Assembly (NCBI RefSeq): GCF_011082085.1
Contig: NZ_CP041063.1
Span: forward strand, 3,520,001-3,584,000
Length of the DNA: 64,000 nucleotides
Direction of reading: 5' to 3'
DNA from: Bacillus sp. Cs-700
GTDB lineage: Bacteria; Bacillota; Bacilli; Bacillales; Guptibacillaceae
Within the stretch, counting starts at the first letter, position 1; each line of letters opens with the position of its first letter. The notes below the pieces were generated by a model. It was given only the letters and a program-made list of their open reading frames with translations. It did no database searches and was not told the origin of the DNA. Positions 32,924 through 41,391 of the stretch are shown piece after piece. A program made the translations under genes and the position numbers.

Positions 32924-33217
32924 ATGTGGAACTTTTTTCTTATGATCGCTGTTATTGTTGCTTCTTTAACTGGCTTCAACTGGCTAATGGGGTATCGGAA
33001 AAACCATCTCCAAATCGATTTGGACGATCGCTATATGGATTACAATGAATACGTGAGAGCCTTGAAAAGCGAACTGAGATCTCAAGGGAGAGAAGTGGAC
33101 TATTTAGGTGACCGAACGTTTAAAATTGATGGGAAACCGTATATGTTTATTGAACGGAACGTAACAATGGGTGGGGTGCCACTACAGAGAGCAATCTTCA
33201 AACCGATCAAATCCTAG
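32924..33217 (+). CDS. Small membrane-anchored protein of unknown function
   Basis: A 97-residue protein: N-terminal membrane helix (FFLMIAVIVASLTGFNWLMG) and a soluble domain rich in charged residues (LDDRYMDYNEYVRALKSELRSQGREVDYLGDRTFKIDGKPY). AGGAGG precedes the start. The pattern signal-anchor plus small alpha/beta domain occurs in several Bacillus hypothetical proteins. Nothing in the context suggests a role. Confidence 0.65.
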   Translation: MWNFFLMIAVIVASLTGFNWLMGYRKNHLQIDLDDRYMDYNEYVRALKSELRSQGREVDYLGDRTFKIDGKPYMFIERNVTMGGVPLQRAIFKPIKS

Positions 33218-33296
33218 CAAGCAAAAAAATTGCTTTGATAAGTTCTTGCCACTATGCTTATCCTATTCGTAAACGAGCATTGGAGGTTAGGAACAG

Positions 33297-33584
33297 ATGG
33301 AGCAAATTGCAGTTACCGCTATTTTAAAGCCAAAAGAAGGACAAGAAGAAGCCGTTTTACACGTTCTTCAGGAAGTGTTAGTAGGCTCACGAAATGAAGA
33401 AGGAAACATTCAGTATGACGTGCATCAATCAACAGAAGATTCAACGTTTGTGATTTATGAAGTGTGGAAAGATCAACAAGCCATTGAGACCCATATTAAC
33501 TCGGATCATTATGAAAAATATCGGCAGGAAATTGGTTCTTTGCTTGAGAGTAGAGAAGTATATAAAATGAAAAAGCTTGACTAA
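33297..33584 (+). CDS. Antibiotic biosynthesis monooxygenase-domain protein (YgiN-like)
   Basis: A 95-residue ABM-fold protein: AVTAILKPKEGQEEAVLHVLQE, NIQYDVHQSTEDSTFVIYEVWKDQQAIETHINSDHY. The His in the last segment is typical of cofactor-free quinol monooxygenases such as YgiN. It would act as a dimer on quinol-like compounds; the specific substrate is unknown. GGAGG before the ATG. The end lies 20 bp from the CGCGGA repeat array. Confidence 0.82.
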   Translation: MEQIAVTAILKPKEGQEEAVLHVLQEVLVGSRNEEGNIQYDVHQSTEDSTFVIYEVWKDQQAIETHINSDHYEKYRQEIGSLLESREVYKMKKLD

Positions 33585-33604
33585 CTTATTGTCCGCTTTT
33601 CATT

Positions 33605-33695
33605 TCCGCGGAAATAACTGTGAAATCGCGGATAACTTTCGATTTTCGCGGAAAAAATATCGAGATTCGCGGAATAATCTTGATTATCGCGGAAT
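33605..33695. repeat. Five-copy CGCGGA array with 20-bp period
   Basis: CGCGGA begins at 33607, 33627, 33647, 33668 and 33688: steps of 20, 20, 21 and 20 bp. The units share TCGCGGAATAA-like edges while the other bases vary and are A/T rich. The spacing is about two helix turns, so all copies face one side of the DNA. The first copy extends to the palindrome TTTCCGCGGAAA. It lies in the gap between convergent genes. Similar short phased repeats occur in other Bacillus genomes as far as I recall; role unknown. Confidence 0.8.
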
Positions 33696-33715
33696 GAACA
33701 ACTTATTTCATACAA

Positions 33716-33749
33716 AAAAGCACGCTGGATGGTCATCCAGCGTGCTTTT
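33716..33749. terminator. Terminator of the ars operon
   Basis: Fifteen-base arms AAAAGCACGCTGGAT and ATCCAGCGTGCTTTT with a four-base loop. Confidence 0.92.
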
Positions 33750-33757
33750 CCTCTAAA

Positions 33758-34180
33758 TTAGCGTCCTTCTTTCGCAAAACGAGCAATGCGTTCTTCGATT
33801 TCATCGCGTACGCGCTGAAAGAAGGCCCACTTTTCTTCTTCTGTTCCTTCTGCTTTCGCAGGATCATCAAATCCCCAGTGATCACGCTTAACATGAGGAG
33901 GTGTCATCGGACATTTGTCGTTTGCATCACCGCAAAGTGTGACAACGAAATCAGCATTGTTTAACAATTCCATATCAATTTTATCTGATGTTTGTGTTGT
34001 GATATCAATCCCAGATTCGTTCATCGCCTTCACAGCATTAGGATTAAGGCCATGTGCTTCAATACCTGCAGAATAAACATCGTACGTGTCACCGAGGTGT
34101 TTTTTGCCAAATCCTTCTGCCATTTGGCTTCGGCATGAATTACCTGTACATAAGAAATAGATTGATTTTTTAGTAGACAT
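33758..34180 (-). CDS. arsC: Arsenate reductase, thioredoxin-coupled
   Basis: A 140-residue low-molecular-weight phosphatase-fold ArsC. The P-loop [13 protein letters not shown] (Cys11, Cys16) binds arsenate; [10 protein letters not shown] holds the two further redox cysteines that pass the disulfide to thioredoxin; [11 protein letters not shown] carries the general acid Asp. It reduces arsenate to arsenite for export by the ArsB part of the preceding gene, 24 bp upstream. GGAG precedes the ATG. Length is typical (139 in B. subtilis). Confidence 0.96.
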   Translation of the reverse strand: MSTKKSIYFLCTGNSCRSQMAEGFGKKHLGDTYDVYSAGIEAHGLNPNAVKAMNESGIDITTQTSDKIDMELLNNADFVVTLCGDANDKCPMTPPHVKRDHWGFDDPAKAEGTEEEKWAFFQRVRDEIEERIARFAKEGR

Positions 34181-34204
34181 AGTGAGCTCCTTTTGAATCG
34201 AAAT

Positions 34205-35854
34205 TTAAAGTATAAGTAGCCAGAAATAGAGGCCAAGTAACGTAATAAGTAACGTTGGTACAGTTAAAATGACGCCAATTTTGAAGTAGTAACCCCACGA
34301 AATTTTGACACCTTTTTGCGAAAGAACATGAAGCCATAGTAACGTTGCGAGCGATCCAATTGGCGTGATTTTTGGACCTAAGTCAGAGCCGATAATATTG
34401 GCATAAATGAGCGCTTCGCGAAGCGTACCTGAAGTGGTTGTCGCTTCAATAGCAAGAGCGTCAATCATAACCGTTGGCATATTGTTCATGATCGATGACA
34501 AGATCGCTGCGATAAAGCCCATTGAAAGGGTAGCAACAAGTAATCCCTGGTCAGCAGCAGCTTGAATCACGTTTGCGAGAATATCGGTTAGTCCTTGATT
34601 ACGGAGACCATAAACAACCACGTACATGCCGATTGAGAAGAAAACTATCGCCCATGGCGCCCCTTTAATGACCTTCTTTGTTTCTACAGCTTTGCTGCGT
34701 CTAGCCATTAATAGAAAGAAGATCGCAACGATTCCGGCTATGATTGAAACAGGTACACCGATAAACTCACTTGCGAAATAACCGATTAGAAGAACAGCTA
34801 GAACGATCCAGGAAAGTTTAAACATATGGATGTCCTTAATGGCTTGCTTTGGAATGCGAAGCTCATTGACGTCATAGTTACCTGGAATGTCTTTACGGAA
34901 GAAGAGATAAAGCACTAGAATGCTTGCTCCAAGCGAAAAAAAGTTCGGCACAATCATTCGCGAAGCATACTCAACGAATCCGATGTTAAAGAAATCAGCC
35001 GAGACGATATTAACCAGGTTACTAACAACAAGTGGTAGTGACGTAGTATCAGCTATAAAACCACTTGCCATAATAAACGGGAAAATCATTTTTTCTTTGA
35101 AATTTAAATTTCGCACCATTGCGAGAACGATTGGTGTCAAAATAAGTGCGGCTCCGTCGTTTGCGAATAATGCTGCGACAATTGCTCCAAGCAATGAAAC
35201 GTAGATAAACATACGAAGCCCATTTCCCTTTGCAGCTTTCGCCATGTGAAGAGCAGCCCATTCAAAGAAACCAATCTCATCAAGAATAAGAGAGATGAGG
35301 ATAATCGCAATAAATGCAAATGTTGCATTCCATACAATGCCTGTTACTGTGAGAACATCTTGAAAGTCAACAACACCCACAAGCAAAGCGAGTATAGCTC
35401 CCCCGCATGCAGACCAACCAATACCAAGGTTTTTAGGTTGCCAGATAACAAGCACTAAAGTTAAAACAAAAATAAGTATAGCTAGTGTAACGGTCAAACA
35501 AATTCCCCCATTAATCGCAACAAATGCGCAATCCTTTTTTTCTAGATCATTCAGTTTTTCCATTTGGTCAGGAATGATGGTTAAAATACGCTCAATCAGT
35601 AAAATAGCTTCATGATCTGAATTTAACGAATAAAATACCCACTGCCCTTTTTTCCGCTCCTTCACTAACCCAGCGTCTCTCAATTTCCTTAAATGCTGAC
35701 TAATCGAAGGTTGGCTCATTTGTAGAACTTCTACAAACTCGCACACACAGCATTCGTCATCTTTTAATAGTCCCATAATCGTTAAACGAGTTTTATCTCC
35801 AAGCAGTTTAAGAACAGAAGCTGCTGGTTCTAGTTCGATCACTGATTTCTCCAT
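34205..35854 (-). CDS. arsB: ArsR-ArsB fusion: arsenite-responsive repressor domain joined to arsenite efflux permease
   Basis: One open frame of 549 codons. Residues 1-115 are a complete ArsR regulator: HTH ([19 protein letters not shown]) and metal-binding ECCVCEF. Residues about 120-549 are a full ArsB permease with about 11-12 helices ([55 protein letters not shown]). No stop divides them. At the joint, GGGGGA stands six bases before TTG 35497 (residue 120, in GICLTVTLA), so a separate ArsB could also be started internally. RBS GGAGGTG and an operator precede the ATG. Products: a fused protein, or ArsR plus ArsB by a read-through arrangement; the sequence alone does not decide. Confidence 0.9.
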   Translation of the reverse strand: MEKSVIELEPAASVLKLLGDKTRLTIMGLLKDDECCVCEFVEVLQMSQPSISQHLRKLRDAGLVKERKKGQWVFYSLNSDHEAILLIERILTIIPDQMEKLNDLEKKDCAFVAINGGICLTVTLAILIFVLTLVLVIWQPKNLGIGWSACGGAILALLVGVVDFQDVLTVTGIVWNATFAFIAIILISLILDEIGFFEWAALHMAKAAKGNGLRMFIYVSLLGAIVAALFANDGAALILTPIVLAMVRNLNFKEKMIFPFIMASGFIADTTSLPLVVSNLVNIVSADFFNIGFVEYASRMIVPNFFSLGASILVLYLFFRKDIPGNYDVNELRIPKQAIKDIHMFKLSWIVLAVLLIGYFASEFIGVPVSIIAGIVAIFFLLMARRSKAVETKKVIKGAPWAIVFFSIGMYVVVYGLRNQGLTDILANVIQAAADQGLLVATLSMGFIAAILSSIMNNMPTVMIDALAIEATTTSGTLREALIYANIIGSDLGPKITPIGSLATLLWLHVLSQKGVKISWGYYFKIGVILTVPTLLITLLGLYFWLLIL

Positions 35855-35875
35855 CGCTTCACCTCCCTGAATCAG

Positions 35876-35897
35876 TATATAAGCATACGCTTATATA
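35876..35897. promoter_or_regulatory. ArsR-type operator
   Basis: TATATAAGC-ATAC-GCTTATATA: perfect nine-base arms, four-base centre, 22 bp before the arsRB start. AT-rich imperfect palindromes with this build are typical SmtB/ArsR sites. Confidence 0.75.
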
Positions 35898-36059
35898 TGC
35901 AAGGGGATTTAATCAGATCAATACCACAAGGACAAGTTTATGGTGTTCATGAGAAGAATGAATTTAAAAGTATCGATGAAAACTAAACAAACGCCCATCC
36001 ATCAGAATGGTTTTTGCATAGTATGTATTAAATCCATGATGGAAAGGAGGTCATACTCC

Positions 36060-36155
36060 ATGGGATACGGTTACGGCAGTGGGTTTGCTCTAATTGTAGT
36101 GCTGTTTATTCTCCTTATCATCGTAGGTGCAGCTTTTGTTGGAGGAGGCTACTAA
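36060..36155 (+). CDS. YjcZ-family small sporulation protein
   Basis: A 31-residue peptide, [19 protein letters not shown]... ending in GAAFVGGGY: Gly/Tyr-rich start, one membrane helix, Gly-rich end. This is the YjcZ/YczN family whose members are made in the mother cell during spore formation in bacilli. AAGGAGG lies nine bases before ATG 36060; the longer frame from 35940 has no comparable site. Function of the family is unknown. Confidence 0.85.
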   Translation: MGYGYGSGFALIVVLFILLIIVGAAFVGGGY

Positions 36156-36225
36156 TTCTCGAAACATAAGCTGTATTTGACAGAACAATTCTGTTGAAAA
36201 AGCACGGGTTGAATAATAAACGCGC

Positions 36226-36262
36226 AAGAAGGCTGATATCATTCGAGTCAGCCTTTTCTTGT
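36226..36262. terminator. Terminator overlapping the end of the desaturase gene
   Basis: CAAGAAGGCTGA and TCAGCCTTTTCTTG form a stem whose right arm includes the last codons and stop of the minus-strand desaturase; it also faces the YjcZ gene. Confidence 0.65.
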
Positions 36263-37336
36263 AGGATTTTTTAGGACAGCCTTTTTTAATCGCTCACTGT
36301 TTCTAGAAATAGATTTCAAATTCAAGTTATTTCCAAGCGATCCATAGGTTTTACGGTTTTTTGGATCAATTAGGTTTGTGTGCCTTTGATAAACACGAGG
36401 TGTTTGCCAGAGTGCAATCAATGCTTCTGTCATTGGCATTTCATGGTAACGCTCTGGCCACATTGCTTTAATATGTTGTTTTACCCTTGGATAGTATTTG
36501 GGATTCATTCCAGGAAAAAGATGATGTTCTGTGTGATACGAGAAATTAAAGTGCAGGACATCTACAATTTTTGGCACCGTTACTGTGAGACTATTAGCAA
36601 GTGGATCATTGACAGGAGTCAATGGATTCAAACGATGATTTGTTGAAATGTAAGCCATCACAATAAAGTTCGCGATTAGAAGGGGGACAAGATAAGCGAA
36701 TAGCCAGTCCCGAAAACCGATGATGAAGATGAGACTAAGCCAAGAGATCCATGGAATAATCATTTGCATCCAGATATCACGTTGTTTTCTACGATTGAAT
36801 TCTTTTACATATGTAAAAAACATTTTCAAAGAATGAGCGCTAAATTGAACGGAAAGTGATGCAAAAGCAAAGAACGACCGGATAAACAGAGGAAGACCAT
36901 AAATCCACTTAAACATTCTCATTTCTGAAATACGCTCTAGTGTAGGCCAGGCGTCAGGATCGTTTTCTTCATGCTGTGTATGAACATGGTGATTGAGGTT
37001 GTGCCATTTTCTCCAAAGTGTTGGTCCTGTGTTTAGAGGCCAAAAAGCCATCGCTCCCAAAAGGTCTCGAAGCCACGCCTTTCGTACGACAGTGCCATGT
37101 AATATTTCATGTCCAAGAAAACCTAGGCCGGCAAAACAGGCACCAAGGATAAAAGAGAAAATAAGCAAAACGAGTGGATGAAAATCGTTCAAACCAATGA
37201 GAGAAATAACAGTAATCGTGATGGTGAGATATGTAAGTCCACCGAATAATCTAGTTGGAACGGGCTTAAAGGCTTCGGGTGGAAGATGCTTTTTAAGTTT
37301 AGCAGCATACCAGCTAAATGAATGCAGGTCGTCCAT
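36248..37336 (-). CDS. Membrane fatty acid desaturase
   Basis: A 362-residue desaturase with four to five membrane helices and the three His boxes that hold the di-iron centre: GHEILHG (HxxxH), WHNLNHHVHTQH (HxxHH) and YHTEHHLFPG (HxxHH). It introduces double bonds in membrane lipids. ATG 37336 follows GGAGG; the frame start at 37420 has no site. Bacillus Des (delta-5) is cold-induced by DesKR; no desKR genes are adjacent here. The C-terminus (residues 310-362) is a basic extension (KNRKTYGSLGNN ... RLKKAVLKNPTRKG). Confidence 0.9.
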   Translation of the reverse strand: MDDLHSFSWYAAKLKKHLPPEAFKPVPTRLFGGLTYLTITITVISLIGLNDFHPLVLLIFSFILGACFAGLGFLGHEILHGTVVRKAWLRDLLGAMAFWPLNTGPTLWRKWHNLNHHVHTQHEENDPDAWPTLERISEMRMFKWIYGLPLFIRSFFAFASLSVQFSAHSLKMFFTYVKEFNRRKQRDIWMQMIIPWISWLSLIFIIGFRDWLFAYLVPLLIANFIVMAYISTNHRLNPLTPVNDPLANSLTVTVPKIVDVLHFNFSYHTEHHLFPGMNPKYYPRVKQHIKAMWPERYHEMPMTEALIALWQTPRVYQRHTNLIDPKNRKTYGSLGNNLNLKSISRNSERLKKAVLKNPTRKG

Positions 37337-37661
37337 CTTAATCCTCCTAACAATTGTTGATATGGTGATGTTGTTCTTTTGAATAAAAAACATGTGAGAT
37401 AAACTAACGTTCTGATGCATGTCTTTTACATTTATAAAGCATGCCCAATTTATTTTGAAATAGCCTTTTTTCCTTAATTTGTGGGATATTTCACCAGGTG
37501 ATTAACCATTACTAAGGTGTAAATTTGTGATATGACTAATTTTAAAGAAGAATAGTATCGAAAAATCATACTTTTTCTCAAATTTCAATATTGTTATTAT
37601 AAAAGCGTTGTGTATAATTTAAAATATTAGAATATTTAAAAAATAGTTTGGGGGAAATTTG
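37337..37661. other. AT-rich intergenic region between desaturase and ABC transporter genes
   Basis: No reading frame here looks like a gene. The segment is very rich in A/T and holds the divergent control regions of the desaturase (left) and of the amino acid transporter (right, promoter at 37591-37618). I see no convincing operator palindrome. Confidence 0.6.
37591..37618 (+). promoter_or_regulatory. Sigma-A promoter of the amino acid ABC operon
   Basis: TTGTTA (37591-37596), 16-base spacer, TATAAT (37613-37618). Confidence 0.6.
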
Positions 37662-38495
37662 ATGAGAATGTTCACGAAAGGGTTATTGATTACGGTATTA
37701 GCGTGCTTGTTAGCGATTATGACGGCATGTGGTCAGAATGAAAGTAGTTCGACAAGCAATTCTGAAGGGGAAAGTGAGAAGAAAGAGAAGTTAATTGTTG
37801 GGACAGATGCTGCGTTTGCGCCATTCGAATACATGGATAAAGGCGAGATTGTTGGCTTTGATATGGACTTTCTTGATGCTGTGATGAAAGAAGCAGGTTA
37901 TGAATGGGAACCAAAAAATATAGGTTGGGATCCGCTATTTGAAGCTGTGCGCCAGGGGAAAGAGGTAGACATGGCAATCTCAGGAATCACGATTAATGAA
38001 GACCGAGAAAAAACATTTGATTTCTCGAACCCATATTTTGAATCAACGCACATGGTGATGTTCAAAGAAGGAACAGATATTCAAACGGCAAAAGATATTG
38101 AAGGGCTGACAGTAGGTGTTCAAAACGGAACAACTGGACAAGCAGCAGCAGAAAAGATTATGGGAGATAAGAGCTCTAGTATTAAAAAATTTGAAAACAA
38201 CGTTGTTGCCATTATGGCACTGAAAAACAACGATGTTGAAGCGGTAGTAACGGATAATACGGTCGTAAATGAATATGTGAAGAATAACCCGGATGATAAT
38301 TTCCAAACAATCGAAGATCCTGAAAATTTTGAATCTGAATTCTATGGCTTGATGTTCCCTAAAGACAGTGAATTGAAAGCAGAATTCGATGAAGCGATTA
38401 AAAAAGTAATCGAAAGTGGAGAATACGCTAAGATTTATGAAGAGTGGTTTGGAAAAGAGCCCAATACAGATACGTTGCTTGAGCAAGTAAAATAA
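37662..38495 (+). CDS. Amino acid ABC transporter, substrate-binding lipoprotein
   Basis: A 277-residue family 3 solute-binding protein. The N-terminus is a lipoprotein signal with lipobox IMTAC (Cys about 23) and a Ser-rich linker. The domain shows LIVGTDAAFAPFEYMDKGEIVGFDMDFLDAV and MAISGITINEDREKTFDFSNPY, typical of glutamine/polar amino acid binders; Asp and Arg of these motifs hold the alpha-amino acid. It is fixed to the outer face of the membrane by lipid. ATG 37662 lies six bases after GGGGGA. Permease and ATPase follow. Specificity is not certain. Confidence 0.92.
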   Translation: MRMFTKGLLITVLACLLAIMTACGQNESSSTSNSEGESEKKEKLIVGTDAAFAPFEYMDKGEIVGFDMDFLDAVMKEAGYEWEPKNIGWDPLFEAVRQGKEVDMAISGITINEDREKTFDFSNPYFESTHMVMFKEGTDIQTAKDIEGLTVGVQNGTTGQAAAEKIMGDKSSSIKKFENNVVAIMALKNNDVEAVVTDNTVVNEYVKNNPDDNFQTIEDPENFESEFYGLMFPKDSELKAEFDEAIKKVIESGEYAKIYEEWFGKEPNTDTLLEQVK

Positions 38496-38511
38496 ACGAC
38501 TAATTCGACTT

Positions 38512-38542
38512 ACTACGGCTTAAGTGATACAACAGCCGTAGT
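38512..38542 (+). other. Intercistronic hairpin in the ABC operon
   Basis: ACTACGGCT and AGCCGTAGT with a 13-base loop and no T tract. Such hairpins after the binding-protein gene protect its mRNA or cause partial termination so that the binding protein is made in excess. Confidence 0.6.
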
Positions 38543-38587
38543 TCATTGTCGATTAACCATCGCAGAAAATCACAAAGGAGATCGAAT

Positions 38588-39247
38588 ATGGGCGTATTTT
38601 CATTTGAAATTGTTCGGGAGTATCTTCCTTTCTTTCTTAAGGGAGCTATGGTTACGGTTGGAGCTTCGTTAGCTGGGATACTAATTGGAAGCATCTTGGG
38701 GTTATTTATGGGGATTGGACGAATCTCAAAATCATGGTGGATTCGCTATCCATTTATCTGGTACATCAATGCTTTTAGAGGAACACCGTTATTCGTTCAA
38801 ATTCTCCTCATTCATTTCGGCTTAATTCCGTTAATTATGGAATCCGTTAATCCACTTGTTTCTCTTATTGTTACATTATCCTTGAATGCCACCGCATATA
38901 TTGCTGAAATATTTCGCGCAGGAATTCAATCTATCGATCGAGGCCAAATGGAAGCAGCAAGATCGCTTGGCATGACGCATGTTCAGGCCATGCGTCATGT
39001 GATTCTGCCACAAGCATTTAAGAGAATGATTCCTCCACTTGGCAATGAATTCATTGTGCTATTAAAGGACTCTTCTCTTGGAGCGATCATCGCAGCACCA
39101 GAATTAATGTACTGGGGTAGAGCCGCTCAAGGACAGTACTATCGCGTTTGGGAACCCTACTTAACTGTAGCAATCATATACTTAATCCTTACCCTTTCGT
39201 TGACGTATTTATTGAATTACATCGAAAGGAGATTGGATACAGCATGA
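38588..39247 (+). CDS. Amino acid ABC transporter permease
   Basis: A 219-residue HisM/GlnP-type permease with five membrane helices. The ATPase-contact loop is [33 protein letters not shown] (EAA motif with the conserved Gly). ATG 38588 follows AAGGAGATCG. The stop overlaps the ATG of the ATPase gene (ATGA). It forms the channel as a dimer. Length is typical for the polar amino acid family. Confidence 0.93.
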   Translation: MGVFSFEIVREYLPFFLKGAMVTVGASLAGILIGSILGLFMGIGRISKSWWIRYPFIWYINAFRGTPLFVQILLIHFGLIPLIMESVNPLVSLIVTLSLNATAYIAEIFRAGIQSIDRGQMEAARSLGMTHVQAMRHVILPQAFKRMIPPLGNEFIVLLKDSSLGAIIAAPELMYWGRAAQGQYYRVWEPYLTVAIIYLILTLSLTYLLNYIERRLDTA

Positions 39248-39966
39248 TTAAAGTCGAACGGCTGAAGAAATCATTTGGTGATTTAGAAGTTTTGAAAGAA
39301 ATTAATGTCGAAATTAAACCACAAGAAGTTGTCGTTGTGATTGGTCCATCTGGCTCGGGCAAATCTACTTTTCTAAGATGTTTAAATCTTTTAGAATCCA
39401 TCACTGGTGGAAAAGTGACGATTAAGGATCAAGATTTAACAGCAAAGGGGACAAATATCAATCAAGTGCGGACGAATGTAGGAATGGTCTTTCAACAGTT
39501 CAATTTATTTCCTCACAAAACCGTTCTTGAAAACATCATGATGTCTCCCATGAAAGTGAGAAAGTGGCAGCGCAAGCAAGCTGAGGAAAAAGGCCTTGCT
39601 CTTCTTCGTAAGGTAGGTCTTTACGAAAAGGCGCATGTTTATCCTGACTCTTTATCTGGAGGGCAAAAGCAGCGTGTTGCCATTGCGAGAGCACTTGCGA
39701 TGGAACCTGAAATAATGCTGTTTGATGAACCGACTTCAGCTTTGGATCCAGAAATGGTTGGAGAGGTGCTTGAAGTGATGAAGGATCTAGCCAAAGAGGG
39801 TATGACAATGGTCGTTGTGACGCACGAAATGGGATTCGCAAAAGAAGTAGGGGATCGCGTTTTGTTTATGGACGGGGGATACATCGTCGAAGAAAATGTG
39901 CCAATTGAACTATTTGAAAACCCTAAGGAAGAGAGAACGAAAGCCTTTTTGAGTAAAGTGCTTTAA
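39244..39966 (+). CDS. Amino acid ABC transporter ATPase
   Basis: A 240-residue ABC ATPase of the GlnQ/HisP type: Walker [11 protein letters not shown]-loop [12 protein letters not shown], signature [16 protein letters not shown], Walker [13 protein letters not shown] and the switch His in [18 protein letters not shown] precedes the ATG, which overlaps the stop of the permease gene. It drives uptake from the lipoprotein encoded at 37662. No terminator with a clear T tract is seen directly after the stop. Confidence 0.95.
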   Translation: MIKVERLKKSFGDLEVLKEINVEIKPQEVVVVIGPSGSGKSTFLRCLNLLESITGGKVTIKDQDLTAKGTNINQVRTNVGMVFQQFNLFPHKTVLENIMMSPMKVRKWQRKQAEEKGLALLRKVGLYEKAHVYPDSLSGGQKQRVAIARALAMEPEIMLFDEPTSALDPEMVGEVLEVMKDLAKEGMTMVVVTHEMGFAKEVGDRVLFMDGGYIVEENVPIELFENPKEERTKAFLSKVL

Positions 39967-39991
39967 TTAACGCAATATTTGTTAAAAAGCC

Positions 39992-40020
39992 TTGATCTTT
40001 TCTTCAGTAAGATTTAAGAT
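39992..40020 (+). promoter_or_regulatory. Sigma-A promoter of the T-box-trpS transcript
   Basis: TTGATC (39992-39997), 17-base spacer, TAAGAT (40015-40020). Confidence 0.65.
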
Positions 40021-40033
40021 GAAAAAAATAACT

Positions 40034-40296
40034 TAGCGATGAGGAAGAAGAGTAATCTTGAGTGACACTTTAGAGAGCTGATGGTTGGTGGAAATCAGCG
40101 TGTGCGACAGATGAATGGGCTTCTGAGCTTCCGAAACTGAACAATTTAGTAGGATTCGGCGGAGCGTCTTACCGATACAAAAGACACCTTATCGAAACGG
40201 GTTTCTGTAAGGGTAAGTGCGTTTACGTCTGTAAACGAATAAAGGTGGCACCACGGGGTCTCTCGTCCTTTTTTTAGAGGATGAGGGGCCTTTTTG
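40034..40296 (+). ncRNA. T-box leader of trpS (Trp specifier)
   Basis: Stem I begins with GCGATGAGGAAGAAGAGTA and AGAGAGCTGATGGTTGGTGG; the specifier bulge carries TGG at 40116-40118 (GAATGGGCTTCTGAGC), matching tryptophan. The T-box proper is AAAGGTGGCACCACGG at 40242-40257. The terminator pairs GGGTCTCTCGTCC with AGGATGAGGGGCC and ends in T5. Uncharged tRNA-Trp would favour the antiterminator and trpS expression. Confidence 0.95.
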
Positions 40297-40322
40297 TGTT
40301 GTATTTAAATGGAGGGGATCTT

Positions 40323-41327
40323 ATGGGAAAGACAATTGTAACAGGAATTAAACCAACAGGACGGGTACACTTAGGGAATTATATTGGTGCCATTAAACCT
40401 GCGTTAGAGCAAGCACGAATTGAGGAGCTAGACCCAGTCTATTTTGTTGCCGATTATCATGGATTAACGAAAGTTCGAGATCAGAAACAGATGCAAGAAT
40501 TATCATATGGGATTGCGGCCACATGGCTTGCTCTCGGGCTAGATCCGGATAAAGTTATTTTCTATCGCCAGTCAGATGTACCTGAAATTTTTGAACTATC
40601 ATGGGTTCTGGCTTGTTTTACACCTAAAGGTTTGATGAATCGGGCTCATGCGTATAAAGCCATTGTCGAAAAGAATCGTAAGGAAGAACGTGAAGAGGAC
40701 GAAGGAGTAAACATGGGGCTATTCACTTATCCGATCTTAATGGCTTCAGATATATTATTGTTTCAATCCCAATACGTTCCTGTAGGCAAAGACCAAATCC
40801 AACATGTAGAGATTGCACGTGATGTTGCGTCAACTATTAACCACCAATTTGGAGAAATATTTACAATGCCAGATCACATAGTCGATGAAAACACATCGGT
40901 GCTCCCTGGACTGGACGGTAGAAAGATGAGTAAAAGTTATCATAATACGATTCCACTGTTTGAAGAGCCTGCTAAGCTTAAGAAGTTAATCAATCGTATT
41001 ACAACGGATTCAACAGGGCCAACGGATCCAAAAAATCCAAACGACTCGACTGTTTTTACACTGTATAAGGAGTTTGCAAGTGAAGAACAGACGGTTAAAA
41101 TGAGAAAGAGATTTGAAGAAGGAATAGGATGGGGTGAAGCGAAAAAAGAGCTTTTTCTCGTAATGAATGATTTTCTTTCCGAACCACGCGAAACGTTCCG
41201 CTACTATATGTCTCACAAGGGTGAACTTGACCGCATCCTTGAAGAAGGTGCAAAGAAAGCAAGGGCAAAAGCGCAACCGTTATTACATGAAGTGAAAAGA
41301 AAGCTTGGTATTCGGGGGCACACTTAA
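40323..41327 (+). CDS. trpS: Tryptophanyl-tRNA synthetase
   Basis: A 334-residue class I synthetase: HIGH-type motif GRVHLGNYIG (residues about 11-20), specificity segment KDQIQHVEIARDVA, and KMSKS in LDGRKMSKSYHNT (about 200). It joins tryptophan to tRNA-Trp. ATG 40323 follows GGAGGGG; the frame start at 40281 is inside the leader terminator. The T-box with a Trp specifier upstream confirms the assignment. It differs in pattern (GIKPTGRVHLGN, CFTPKGLMNRAHAYK) from the usual B. subtilis TrpS and may be the second-type enzyme. Confidence 0.95.
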   Translation: MGKTIVTGIKPTGRVHLGNYIGAIKPALEQARIEELDPVYFVADYHGLTKVRDQKQMQELSYGIAATWLALGLDPDKVIFYRQSDVPEIFELSWVLACFTPKGLMNRAHAYKAIVEKNRKEEREEDEGVNMGLFTYPILMASDILLFQSQYVPVGKDQIQHVEIARDVASTINHQFGEIFTMPDHIVDENTSVLPGLDGRKMSKSYHNTIPLFEEPAKLKKLINRITTDSTGPTDPKNPNDSTVFTLYKEFASEEQTVKMRKRFEEGIGWGEAKKELFLVMNDFLSEPRETFRYYMSHKGELDRILEEGAKKARAKAQPLLHEVKRKLGIRGHT

Positions 41328-41391
41328 CCTCTGTTTCATTTATGCCGATAAATAGACTGAACAGATTTTTAAAAGTCGGAGGCACAGAATC

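Noticed and set aside
33605-33695. CRISPR array
   Set aside because: Repeat unit is only about six to eleven bases with 20-bp steps; no long repeats and no unique spacers of 30 bases or more, no cas genes.
36993-37382. Plus-strand frames inside the desaturase gene
   Set aside because: Shadows of a well-supported minus-strand gene with all three His boxes.
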